Shown: positions 26,423 to 34,369 of the stretch, piece after piece
How the letters are laid out: each line of letters starts with the position of its first letter
How positions within the stretch are numbered: the first letter of the stretch is position 1
DNA from: JBCBWG01 sp036804185
Lineage (GTDB): Bacteria; Pseudomonadota; Alphaproteobacteria; Rhizobiales; Hyphomicrobiaceae
Assembly: GCA_050330095.1 (NCBI GenBank)
Contig: JBHJOC010000034.1
Span: 1 to 64,000, forward strand
DNA: 64,000 nt
Direction: 5' to 3'
Program-made: the position numbers and the translations under genes
The notes under the pieces: generated by a model
Databases searched by the model: none
The model's input: the letters and a program-made list of their open reading frames with translations, nothing else
Told to the model about the DNA's origin: nothing

Positions 26423-26761
26423 ATGACCGTTCGCCGTAGCCAGCATCGAGCTTTGCCGAGTGCTGTTGTCGGAGCCATTGCCGCAGCTGTGCTCGGCACC
26501 GGCGCCTTGCCGTCGGAAGCAAGCAGTCGCTGCACACGCCTGCCGCTCTCGGATGTTGCGTTCGGGCGCGAAGCCTCAATCCAATCAGCCCGTGAGAAGC
26601 TCCGAGACTACGCCAACGACGTTGCACGGCAACGCGGCTGGTCTGTCCCAAATGGCTTCACCGAAAGCAATGAAATCGTCTCCTGCGAGGTCTACCTTGA
26701 TCTCGGCCCGCTCGGCGTCGAGTACCAGTGCCTCGTCACGACAACATTCTGCGTGAAGTGA
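26423..26761 (+). CDS. small exported protein, unknown function
   Basis: A 112-aa protein from ATG 26423. A signal peptide (VVGAIAAAVLGTGALPSEAS) ends near residue 34. The mature part is 78 residues with C37, C93, C103 and C110, and closes with GVEYQCLVTTTFCVK, so disulphides are likely in the periplasm. The stretch REASIQSAREKLRDYANDVA is helical. I do not recognise a named family, though short proteins with this EYQC...FC ending look familiar from Hyphomicrobiales. It stands alone between a repeat and a convergent membrane-protein gene. Confidence 0.65.
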   Translation: MTVRRSQHRALPSAVVGAIAAAVLGTGALPSEASSRCTRLPLSDVAFGREASIQSAREKLRDYANDVARQRGWSVPNGFTESNEIVSCEVYLDLGPLGVEYQCLVTTTFCVK

Positions 26762-26820
26762 TCGCCGGCCGCTGGTTAACCAGCCCCTGGCTGACCAGAC
26801 CCTGAATGAGATGGGATCAG

Positions 26821-27189
26821 TCACCTGCCCGATGCGGCAGCGAGCGCGCGCCCGACCGTCCAAAGAATGAACCTCAGCAGCGCGCCGACGACGAGACCGA
26901 TCATCAGCAGCAGAATTGATTTTGGCCCGAGCTCGCCAAGCAGCGTTGCATACGCTTGGTTCGCAGATGCTGGGAACATGGTCTCGATCACCGATGCGAC
27001 AATCTGAAGGACATCGCGAGCAACGCGGACCAGCGAGCCGAATAGATTGAGATCGTACAGCGCAAGGCCGATGTAGACCATCATCGCTGCGACCAGTTCG
27101 AGCATCAGAAGCCCGACTGCCTTGAACACCGCAAGAATGCCCAAGGACAATCGGCCCAAAAAACCGCGTTGCGACCTTGCCGATGCCAT
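26821..27189 (-). CDS. small membrane protein, unknown function
   Basis: A 122-aa protein with a strong ribosome binding site (GAGGGGG) 7 bases before ATG 27189. Two long hydrophobic stretches, about residues 11-45 and 88-115, flank a short loop rich in Ala, Asn and Gln that is predicted outside the membrane. The ends are basic (MASARSQRGF and GRALAAASGR). No family is recognised. It is convergent with the exported-protein gene before it. Confidence 0.65.
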   Translation of the reverse strand: MASARSQRGFLGRLSLGILAVFKAVGLLMLELVAAMMVYIGLALYDLNLFGSLVRVARDVLQIVASVIETMFPASANQAYATLLGELGPKSILLLMIGLVVGALLRFILWTVGRALAAASGR

Positions 27190-27446
27190 GGCGATGCCCC
27201 CTCAGGCGCGGAACTGACTGCTTGCCGCAATAGCTGATCGCGATCGCGTTGTCGCCATCGGTTTGGTGTCCGAAGCCAGTACAATGACGGCTTGGTGCTC
27301 AAGCAGCAACGACGCGGCAGTCGAGGACGTCAGATCCGGGACGCCATTGGATTTTTGACAAGTTTGAGTGTCTGCGAGCAACTCCCCCGGCAAGCGCCGT
27401 GATCGCTAACCGATTTACCTGCAGGCCGCTCCGTCGCGCGACTACC

Positions 27447-27890
27447 TCAGCGGATCACATCGATCCGTGTGCTCCACATGCCATAGCGCTCCACCAGCTT
27501 GTAAAACGCGCGGGCGTTCGGGATGCTGAGCCTAATGCAGCCGTGCGACGCTGGCCGGCCGAGCCTGTTTCCCTGCGTCGTGCCGTGGATGGCCGTGCCG
27601 TCATCCCCGATCCAGATCAGATAGGGGAGTTCCATGTTCCACTGTTTCGAAAAATAGTACGGGAGCATTTTATAGGGGGTATACGCACCTGGCTGCGTTT
27701 CCCAGCCTTTGCGTCCGGTCGAGACGGGCCAGGAAAACCTTCTCTGGCCCTCGACGAACACCTCCATCCGCTGGGCTTTAAGGTCAACGCGCGCAACGAG
27801 GGGGGCGGCAGTTGCAGTCACCGACGCAAAAGAGAGAACGAACGCAGCCAAGATCCCGACAGCCGTTCCGAAATCAAACCGCGTCGCCAT
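27447..27890 (-). CDS. L,D-transpeptidase (YkuD domain)
   Basis: A 147-aa exported enzyme, close to a bare YkuD domain. A signal peptide covers residues 1-29 (AAFVLSFASVTATAAP). The catalytic signature is IHGTTQ (H102) and SHGCIRLS (115-122) with H116, C118 and R120. Such enzymes form 3-3 peptidoglycan cross-links or attach proteins to peptidoglycan in the periplasm. The lack of LysM or PG-binding domains is typical of the short alphaproteobacterial group. It is monocistronic. Confidence 0.93.
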   Translation of the reverse strand: MATRFDFGTAVGILAAFVLSFASVTATAAPLVARVDLKAQRMEVFVEGQRRFSWPVSTGRKGWETQPGAYTPYKMLPYYFSKQWNMELPYLIWIGDDGTAIHGTTQGNRLGRPASHGCIRLSIPNARAFYKLVERYGMWSTRIDVIR

Positions 27891-28174
27891 CGCCTGATCT
27901 CCCGATAGCCCTAGAAGTTATGCCACCTAGAGTTCTGAGTGACCGCGTGGAATTCAACCATGTTGAGCAATCGCACCGGCCCTTGGTCGAGATTTTGGCG
28001 TTGCATTGCACAGGCGCAACAACGCAACGGCCGTCTTGAAGTTGCAGTGTGTCCGAAAATCACCACCAAAAGGGCGAAACTGATCCGCGCTCAACAGCGA
28101 TCCTTGAATCCAAAATTTCGGAGGCGTTCTGTCGAGGTGTTGGGACAACTCCACGCTCTATTCGGAGATCGACG

Positions 28175-28306
28175 ATGAAAAATCGGGGCGCGTTTCTGGT
28201 TATTGCTCTGCTCGTGACTGCAACTGCGATCACTGCCTGCCGTCGCGAAACGCCGGAGCCGAAGGGTCTCGGCGGTCCCGTGCCAGCGCAACACGTCACA
28301 CGCTAA
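28175..28306 (+). CDS. 43-aa lipoprotein
   Basis: ATG at 28175 follows CGGAGATCGACG. The peptide has a basic start (MKNRG), a hydrophobic stretch AFLVIALLVTATA and a lipobox ITAC with C22 as the lipidated cysteine. Only 21 residues follow, RRETPEPKGLGGPVPAQHVTR, rich in Pro and charged residues. Very short lipoproteins of this design (some annotated as entericidin-like or LPTXC-type) occur in alphaproteobacteria; the match here is to the general pattern only. Confidence 0.6.
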   Translation: MKNRGAFLVIALLVTATAITACRRETPEPKGLGGPVPAQHVTR

Positions 28307-28441
28307 AGCACGTGACGCCGTCTCGGCGGCGATTGCGCTCTTAGCCCGTCGCGCCGGAATCCGACGTGCTGGCGCGATTCCATACGAATGTTGCGCCGGC
28401 CGGATTGGGTCGAGCGCTTCAGATGCAGTGTCTCACTTCAG

Positions 28442-28470
28442 AACCCTGGCTGCCCCGCAGCCGGGGTTTT
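28442..28470 (+). terminator. strong hairpin, probable intrinsic terminator
   Basis: AACCCTGGCTGC (28442-28453) and GCAGCCGGGGTT (28457-28468) form a 12-bp stem with one G-T pair and a 3-base loop, followed by TT. It ends either the lipoprotein transcript 135 bases upstream or a small RNA from the 352-base gap 28307-28658, where I see no gene. Confidence 0.55.
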
Positions 28471-28658
28471 GCAGTTTATCGGCATCCGGGTAACGCGGGC
28501 GCTTTCGTCGCGGATTTTAGGCCAGCCCGACAACGGAGGCCGATCGGTGACACGCCGGGCTGAACCGAAGTTCCGGCTTTGCTTCCCTCCCCCACCCAGG
28601 GAACGAATCACTTAAGTCTCATGAACGCACGTGACCCTTCCGATTTTGGAGCTGCGCC

Positions 28659-28922
28659 ATGGACTTTTCGAAGACAGCGGCACTGTTTGTCTTGACGCTT
28701 GCAACGGCTGCGCTCGCCGCAAACAATCTGGTTCTAGAAGCCGTCGCCAGAGACCAAGCTGCCAACGTTTCCGACGAGGCACTGATTGTCGTCAGCAGTG
28801 GTTCACAGCTCCACCTGGTCGAGCGCTCTGGGCTCGCTTTGGCTCCTCAGGCTGGGCAGATGAGCTGTGCGCACGTCGCGAGCCTCGGGTCGATCAGCGT
28901 GGGCTATGACTGTATGCGCTGA
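28659..28922 (+). CDS. small exported protein, unknown function
   Basis: An 87-aa protein. MDFSKTAALFVLTLATAALA is a signal peptide with cleavage after AALAA. The mature 65 residues have two cysteines (MSCAH and YDCMR), which could form one disulphide, and hydrophobic strands such as EALIVVSSGSQLHLV. TTGGAGC lies 8-14 bases before the ATG. No family is recognised. It belongs to a run of small exported proteins between 24.6 and 31.2 kb. Confidence 0.6.
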   Translation: MDFSKTAALFVLTLATAALAANNLVLEAVARDQAANVSDEALIVVSSGSQLHLVERSGLALAPQAGQMSCAHVASLGSISVGYDCMR

Positions 28923-29203
28923 AGCACCCTGACATCGGCGACCTCATTCCAGCCCGCCTACTCTCGCCAATCGATGACTTGCGTCGCTTATTCGACGTAA
29001 GCTTATCAGGCTTGATCATGACATTTGAGGTCATTTGGCGAGCGGCAGCCCTCAACTCATCCGGCGTATCCGACTAACCAAACTTTTCGATAGCTCTCCC
29101 CGATCACCGATTGTTTCTTTGTGCTTCCGGCAACATTCTGCGATAGCGATCTCAATGGTCGAGGCAACCGGTAGGTGTCTCGGCGCAGCTTCGGGAGCTC
29201 GCC

Positions 29204-29707
29204 ATGTCGAGTTTGTCGTCGCCCCGCCGATCATTGGCACGCTGGGGCCAACAGTGTCTTGTCGTGGCCGCGTTAATGACAATCGTGTCGTCCAGCGCAG
29301 TTGCCTCACCCTTTGCAACCTACGGCGGAACCTGGGGCGGATCTGGGCGCGTGACGCTCGCGGGCGGAAGCAGCGAAGCGATCCGGTGCCGTGCCTACTA
29401 CAGTGTGAAGTCCAGCGGCAGAGAGCTTGGGCTTGCCATTCGGTGTGCATCGGCGAGCTATTCGATCGAGCTGCGATCGCAGCTCAAGCAATCGGGCGGC
29501 TCGGTATCCGGCTCGTGGGTCGAACGTACCTTCAACGCTTCCGGTAACGTCGTCGGCAGCGCGTCGGCGTCAGCGCTGAACCTGACGATCAGCGGCGGGG
29601 TCGCTGGGAGCATGTCGATCCGCGTGTCGGGTCGGACGCAAAGCGTATCGATCCGCACCTCGACCACGCAATTGCGCGGTGTCGATATCAACCTGTCCCG
29701 CAGTTAG
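29204..29707 (+). CDS. exported beta-rich protein, Hyphomicrobiales type
   Basis: A 167-aa protein with a signal sequence (about 14-35, ending SSAVAS). The mature part is rich in Ser, Gly and short strands: FATYGGTWGGSGRVTLAGGS, EAIRCRAYYSV, LGLAIRCASASYSIELRS, GGSVSGSWVERTFNASGNV. This order (aromatic-GTWGGSG, IRCRA, LRCAS, SGSW) is familiar from short exported proteins of Hyphomicrobiales, with two cysteines that likely pair. It probably adopts a small beta-barrel in the periplasm. No function is known. Confidence 0.75.
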   Translation: MSSLSSPRRSLARWGQQCLVVAALMTIVSSSAVASPFATYGGTWGGSGRVTLAGGSSEAIRCRAYYSVKSSGRELGLAIRCASASYSIELRSQLKQSGGSVSGSWVERTFNASGNVVGSASASALNLTISGGVAGSMSIRVSGRTQSVSIRTSTTQLRGVDINLSRS

Positions 29708-29806
29708 CTCGACCCCGCTTCTGACTGGATTTATCCCAAGTGACGTCGCGCCATCACCGACCGATGGCGCAACGTGCCACGCGCGCAGGCTCTATGTGTC
29801 GGCGTG

Positions 29807-30556
29807 TCAGCCGCGCCCAACGAACGGCATTTTTGTCGCCATGATCGTCATGAACTGCACGTTCGCATCGAGCGGCAGCTGGGCCATGAACACGATCGCG
29901 CGCGCCACATGATCGACGTCCATGACGGATTCAGCCATGATCTGACCGTTCGCCTGCGGCACGCCGTGCTTCATCCGGCCGCCCATTTCGGTATCTGCGT
30001 TGCCGATATCGATTTGTGAACAGGCGATGTCGTATTTTCTGCAATCAAGCGAAATCGACTTCGTCAGGCCCGTGATGGCGTGCTTGGTGGACGTATAGGC
30101 GACGGAGTTCGGTCTTGGCGCGTGCGCCGAGATAGACCCGTTGTTGATTATGCGCCCGCCCATGGGCGATTGCGCCTTCATGATCCCGATCGCTGCACGG
30201 GCGCAGTAGAATGAGCCCGAGAGATTGACGGCGACGACGCGATCCCAATCGGCAATCGCGAGGTCCTCCATCGGAACCGGCGGCGCGCCCATCCCGGCGT
30301 TATTGAACAGGACGTCGAGGCGACCGAACTCGGATTTGGCACGCGCGAACAACGCTTCCACCGAGCTGGCATCTGACACGTCGCTCGCGACGGGGAGCAT
30401 CCGCCCACCAGCGGCCTGGCCCAGACCGGCCGTCGCCTCCAATTCCGCAGCGCGGCGTCCCGCCAGCACGACGTTGTACCCTGCAGCTTGCAGGGCGAGT
30501 GCTGAAGCCCGCCCGATGCCGCTACCAGCTCCCGTTACGAGTGCAACCTTGTCCAA
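29807..30556 (-). CDS. short-chain dehydrogenase/reductase (SDR)
   Basis: A 249-aa classical SDR. The cofactor site is TGAGSGIG (8-15), with R34/R35 in LAGRRAAELE suggesting NADP preference. NNAG is at 85-88 and the catalytic residues are S141, Y154 and K158 (YTSTK). The segment QIDIGNADTEMGGRMKHG near the substrate helix and the C-terminal FVGRG are shared by a group of proteobacterial SDRs without known substrate. It is monocistronic and convergent with the exported protein before it. Confidence 0.92.
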   Translation of the reverse strand: MDKVALVTGAGSGIGRASALALQAAGYNVVLAGRRAAELEATAGLGQAAGGRMLPVASDVSDASSVEALFARAKSEFGRLDVLFNNAGMGAPPVPMEDLAIADWDRVVAVNLSGSFYCARAAIGIMKAQSPMGGRIINNGSISAHAPRPNSVAYTSTKHAITGLTKSISLDCRKYDIACSQIDIGNADTEMGGRMKHGVPQANGQIMAESVMDVDHVARAIVFMAQLPLDANVQFMTIMATKMPFVGRG

Positions 30557-30838
30557 GCTATCCTCCCGACTATTATCTGTGTCGCGTCTCCAAAGACGAG
30601 GCGTGAGCCTAAGCGATCGGTGGCGGCTTGCCAGCCCCGAACCGCTGGCGACGTGGAGCGCCAGTCCGACAGACGCGTCTTCTCCGCCCGAGACACGGTT
30701 TGCAATGTCGGGCCGGCCACCGTGGCCAGCAGACCACGCCCTCGTGAACTTGGCCCGATTTTCTCTCGGTTAACGGTGTCGCGCCACAGTTGGAGGCCAT
30801 AGACTATACCGTGCGATCGCCAGCTTGGAGCAGCCATC

Positions 30839-31228
30839 ATGCCTGCCACGTTCTGCCTGACCCCGCGCCCGCGGCTGACGCGCTTTGCCACCCTGGCTGC
30901 AGGCATCCTTGCCGGAGCATCGGTTCTTGCCGCCCCCGTCTCCGCAACCCGTGCAATCCCCGGCGATGCGACAATCCCTGAGGGATACGTGATTGCCCAG
31001 AGCGATTTCGGGTCGGAGACCGTGCGCGGTTCGGTTCGCTTTCACCATAACCGCCTTCAGGTGCAGCTGCCTGGCGGAACCTGGGTCGACTGCGCGCAAA
31101 GCTGCAGCGAGACGCTGCGGCTCGAGACCGTGGACTTCTGGTACAGCGACAAGGGTCGCGGACAGAACGGCGCAACGACGCATGGTCCGGGGCTGTTCGG
31201 CCGCTTGCAGCTGAATTTTGGCTGGTGA
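30839..31228 (+). CDS. exported protein, unknown function
   Basis: A 129-aa protein. The signal peptide spans about residues 14-36 (ATLAAGILAGASVLAAPVSA). The mature domain has GSVRFHHNRLQVQLPGGTWV, DCAQSCSETLRLETVDFWYS and a glycine-rich end. The block LPGGTW-DC-SCSETLR-ETVDFW is a pattern I have seen in conserved Hyphomicrobiales hypothetical proteins; two cysteines four residues apart are probably periplasmic. It is convergent with the metallohydrolase gene. Confidence 0.7.
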   Translation: MPATFCLTPRPRLTRFATLAAGILAGASVLAAPVSATRAIPGDATIPEGYVIAQSDFGSETVRGSVRFHHNRLQVQLPGGTWVDCAQSCSETLRLETVDFWYSDKGRGQNGATTHGPGLFGRLQLNFGW

Positions 31229-31261
31229 GCGATCACGGCGCGCGGTAGCACTCGCGGCTGA

Positions 31262-31903
31262 TCATTCGACCAGAAACGGGTTCGTGCGGCGCTCATCACC
31301 AAAGGTACTCGGCCCACCATGGCCGCAGATGAACGCAATGTCGTCTCCGAGCGGCAGTAGCTTCGTCTTGATTGCAGAAATCAATGCGGTGTGATCGCCG
31401 TATTCGAAGTCGGTGCGACCGATCGAGCCTTGAAAGAGGACGTCGCCGACAAGGGCAAAGCCATCAGCCGTGCTGACATAAACGATCGAGCCTGGCGAGT
31501 GACCGGGGCAGTGATAAGTCGCAAACTGACGATCTGCGATCTCGACCACGTCGCCCTCTGAAATCCACTGGTCGGGCGCAACGTTACGGGCATCACCGAT
31601 CCCGAAACGAGGCCCGCTCTCCGCCAACCGATCGAGCAGGAACTGGTCGCCACGATGCGGACCGATGATCGGGACGCTCAGACGCTCTCGCAATTCGTCA
31701 GCCCCTGCGGCATGGTCGAAGTGCCCATGCGTAAGAATGATGTTTTGTGGCGCCAAACCCACTTGCGTGATGGCTCCAAGGATCCGTTGGACATCACCAC
31801 CCGGATCGACGACGACGCCGCGCTTGCTGTCGCTGTCCCAAACCAGCGTGCAGTTCTGCTGTAGGGGTGTTACGGGAACGATCGCAACGCTCAGTTGGCC
31901 CAT
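31262..31903 (-). CDS. metallo-beta-lactamase-fold hydrolase, glyoxalase II-like
   Basis: A 213-aa protein of the YcbL/GloB-like group, which hydrolyses thioesters such as S-lactoylglutathione. Metal ligands are THGHFDH (58-64), H135 in CPGHSPGS, D154 in LVGDVLFQG and H195 in CGHGGPS. The N-terminal IVPVTPLQQNCTLVWD is also typical. The start at 31903 has GGAGGG upstream; a longer frame to 31978 has none. It lies downstream of ctrA on the same strand, across a repeat-bearing gap. Confidence 0.92.
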   Translation of the reverse strand: MGQLSVAIVPVTPLQQNCTLVWDSDSKRGVVVDPGGDVQRILGAITQVGLAPQNIILTHGHFDHAAGADELRERLSVPIIGPHRGDQFLLDRLAESGPRFGIGDARNVAPDQWISEGDVVEIADRQFATYHCPGHSPGSIVYVSTADGFALVGDVLFQGSIGRTDFEYGDHTALISAIKTKLLPLGDDIAFICGHGGPSTFGDERRTNPFLVE

Positions 31904-32087
31904 CGCGAAATGCCCTCCAAGGTTGGCCCTATGGGCTAACAGCGTCCCAGCACCCGAGCCGGATCGCACCAAAACCAAACAAGGGGCCCCTTGTCGAATT
32001 CAGCGGGCCACCAACAGCCCTTGGCGCCCGAATCGACACCTGGTCGCAACCGCCAACGATTTCGGCGCAACACAAGGGCCACGCGGA

Positions 32088-32254
32088 CCTCGGATCAGCA
32101 GTCGCTTGCAGCATCCGCAACACCCGCCCTCCAGCGACTTCTGATCGAAAAGCGGCACGAGCTTCATGAGCTTGCTCATACGCTTTGCGTTCCGAAGCTC
32201 GGCTCGGCGCCTGACGAGGGTCAGGCACGAACTACGGAAAGCGGGTATGAGTTG
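32088..32254. repeat. A-B palindromic repeat, reversed, upstream of the metallohydrolase
   Basis: Module A: GATCAGCAGTCGCT (32093-32106) pairs with AGCGACTTCTGATC (32133-32146), 13/14. Module B: CTCATAC (32175-32181) pairs with GTATGAG (32245-32251), and CTGAC-GAGG-GTCAG (32211-32224) forms the tip. Its orientation is opposite to the copy at 26.2 kb. The rest of the 687-base gap from 31904 to 32590 shows no gene, and 32255-32590 nothing I can name. Confidence 0.8.
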
Positions 32255-32590
32255 GCCTGGGACTCACCGCACCATGGCTCGACCATGCCATGCCCTCCGA
32301 CGACCGCGCCGGAGCCCTCCTCATTCCACGAGCGCGAGAAAGGGTCAAATCCTGCGGACGCGTGCGAACCGGCTTCAACCGGTCGGGGATTGTCGGCAAC
32401 CCTGCAGAATTTCCACTGTCGTCAGTGCAAGCCGGGGAAAAAACTGAACTCTTCGGGGGCCTCGCCCCAAACGCGCGATCGCTGCACACCGGCGTTCGGG
32501 CGCTGCTGCACATTTACTCTATGGCAAGCATTTCCACGCGCGGCGCGGGCAGCTTGATGCGCCCGCCATTCACGCTGCAGTGAAACGCGC

Positions 32591-33286
32591 TCAGGCGGCC
32601 GCCGATCCTTCGTCGCCCGGATCCCGCAGCACGTAGCCACGGCCCCACACCGTTTCGATATAATGTTTCCCGCAGGCTGCGTGCAGCTTCTTGCGCAACT
32701 TACAGATAAATACGTCAATAATCTTGAGCTCTGGCTCGTCCATTCCACCGTAAAGGTGATTGAGGAACATTTCCTTGGTCAGGGTCGTACCCTTGCGCAA
32801 AGAGAGAAGCTCGAGCATCTGATATTCTTTGCCGGTCAAATGCACGCGCTGCCCATGGACCTCGACGGTCTTTGTGTCGAGATTGACGCGCAGGTCACCA
32901 GTCTCAATCACCGACTGGGCATGGCCTTTCGAGCGGCGAACGATCGCATGGATGCGAGCGACCAACTCGTCCTTATGGAATGGCTTTGTCATGTAGTCAT
33001 CGGCTCCGAACCCGAGCCCTCTGACCTTGTCTTCGATCCCCGCCAACCCAGACAGGATCAGGATGGGCGTTGCGACCTTCCCGACCCGAAGTGTCTTCAA
33101 CACTTCATAGCCGCTCATATCGGGTAGGCCTAAGTCCAACAAAATAATGTCATAATCATAGAGCTTGCCAAGGTCAACGCCTTCTTCACCAAGATCCGTC
33201 TGGTAGACGTTGAAGCCCTCCGACTGCAGCATCAACTGGATGCTTTGAGCCGTCGCGCTGTCATCCTCGATCAGAAGAACCCGCAT
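32591..33286 (-). CDS. ctrA: cell-cycle response regulator CtrA
   Basis: A 231-aa OmpR-type response regulator, the master cell-cycle regulator of alphaproteobacteria. The receiver has the acidic pocket EDD at 7-9 and phosphoacceptor D51, the same number as in Caulobacter; the C-terminal winged helix contains KEYQMLELLSLRKGTTLTKE and IDVFICKLRKKL. The match to known CtrA is very close over its length. The protein ends GSAAA; in Caulobacter a terminal Ala-Ala is needed for ClpXP turnover, so that control is probably kept. It is divergent from fliJ. Confidence 0.97.
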   Translation of the reverse strand: MRVLLIEDDSATAQSIQLMLQSEGFNVYQTDLGEEGVDLGKLYDYDIILLDLGLPDMSGYEVLKTLRVGKVATPILILSGLAGIEDKVRGLGFGADDYMTKPFHKDELVARIHAIVRRSKGHAQSVIETGDLRVNLDTKTVEVHGQRVHLTGKEYQMLELLSLRKGTTLTKEMFLNHLYGGMDEPELKIIDVFICKLRKKLHAACGKHYIETVWGRGYVLRDPGDEGSAAA

Positions 33287-33388
33287 TGATACCTCTCCTG
33301 CCCATTCCCGTTGCCTGCGATGCGCCCCGAAGGCTTGACCGCGTGATCAGCCCTCGCCCCGTCGTTCGAAAAAACTACGCACGAGAGG

Positions 33389-33403
33389 TTAACAAACGCT
33401 AAG
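33389..33403. promoter_or_regulatory. candidate CtrA box upstream of ctrA
   Basis: TTAA, seven bases, then TAAG approximates the CtrA consensus TTAA-N7-TTAA with one weak half. It lies about 105 bases upstream of the ctrA start, where autoregulation would act. Only one such site was seen, and no GANTC lies near it. Confidence 0.4.
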
Positions 33404-33738
33404 TAAACCTTGCCAAACTTCAGAAATGATCAATGAACCAGACGCGTTCACATCCACACTCCAAATCAACAACGCAGAAACAGACATTCACCCACACTGA
33501 AGCGCTCGCCCCAGCGGTGCCAACTTGATACGAATTTTCCGATGAGCATCACCGCTTGCCCTAACGGTGACGCACGAATGTGAGGAACCCCCTACCTTAC
33601 GTGCCGAAGTTAGCACTGTTCGCGCAGGCGAGGTAGGCGTCGGACGGCATTCGGAGGCACGCTGATTCTAACCGGCGTGCGAACAATGCAAGATGTTGCC
33701 TTAACGCCACGCGAATGCTGATGTGAGAGGCTGTCCAC

Positions 33739-33900
33739 ATGAAGCACGGTTCGGTCTGGCACGCGGTTGTGCACGCCGAGACCGGCTGCGCCGGGGGCAG
33801 TTTCGCAGCATTCAAATCGAGCGCGGCAGCAGTTGAACACGACCGCAGGGTCGACATGGTGTGGCACGGAACTTGTTTACTGCGTTTGGCGTTCGAGTGA
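33739..33900 (+). CDS. possible 53-aa protein upstream of fliJ
   Basis: ATG at 33739 is 8 bases after GAGAGG, and the frame ends 18 bases before the fliJ start. The sequence begins MKHGSVWHAVVHAETGCAGG and ends LLRLAFE; about 71 percent of third codon positions are G or C, compatible with coding but lower than neighbours. No family is recognised. It could be non-coding leader DNA. Confidence 0.3.
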   Translation: MKHGSVWHAVVHAETGCAGGSFAAFKSSAAAVEHDRRVDMVWHGTCLLRLAFE

Positions 33901-33918
33901 AGACAGGGGTACCGGACG

Positions 33919-34287
33919 ATGAAAGCGCGTGAAGTAGCGTTGCGATTGAAGCGGTTCGACGTCGAGGAGAAGGCACGGAAGGTGCGCGACCTCGGCCAGA
34001 TGATCGCCGACTTCGAGCAGTTGGCAGATGACCTCGATCGCCAGATCGTCGCCGAGGAAGACCGCACTGGCATTCGCGACAAAAACCATTTCGCTTACTC
34101 GACCTATGCGCGGGCAGCGGCGCAGCGGCGGCGCAACCTCCAGACATCGATCGATGACCTGAAACGCCGGATGGGCGAGGCGGAAGCCGAGCATCGCGAT
34201 GCACTGTCAGATCTTGATGATGCAGCAGATGTCGCTCAGAAGCGGTCGAGCACGCAGGCACAGGCGCGGTCCCCGCTCTCGGCCTGA
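33919..34287 (+). CDS. fliJ: FliJ-like flagellar export protein
   Basis: A 122-aa protein that is almost wholly alpha-helical and charged, from MKAREVALRLKRFDVEEKAR to about residue 100, forming a coiled coil typical of FliJ, the chaperone-like stalk of the flagellar export ATPase. KHFAYSTYARAAAQRRRNLQ is replaced here by NHFAYSTYARAAAQRRRNLQ, near the position where Hyphomicrobiales FliJ proteins are similar. In related genomes fliJ often sits with fliI and ctrA; here ctrA is next door but fliI is absent. FliJ proteins vary greatly, so the name rests on length, helices and context. Confidence 0.72.
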   Translation: MKAREVALRLKRFDVEEKARKVRDLGQMIADFEQLADDLDRQIVAEEDRTGIRDKNHFAYSTYARAAAQRRRNLQTSIDDLKRRMGEAEAEHRDALSDLDDAADVAQKRSSTQAQARSPLSA

Positions 34288-34369
34288 CACCGCCAATGCT
34301 CGTCGGCCTACAGAGTTAAGGGCCGGCCAGAGGGCGGTCGTTGCTTGGTGCCCGGCTGCGCTCCTGCTC

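Larger units (their letters stand above)
33287..33918. other. 632-base intergenic region between ctrA and fliJ
   Basis: This shared upstream region is less GC-rich near 33360-33560 and should hold the ctrA promoters. It contains the candidate CtrA box and one GATTC near 33664. One possible small ORF (33739-33900) is listed separately. I recognise nothing else. Confidence 0.5.

Noticed and set aside
27202..27393. 63-codon minus-strand frame upstream of the small membrane protein
   Set aside because: Starts with TTG, has no convincing ribosome binding site and no family; probably chance.
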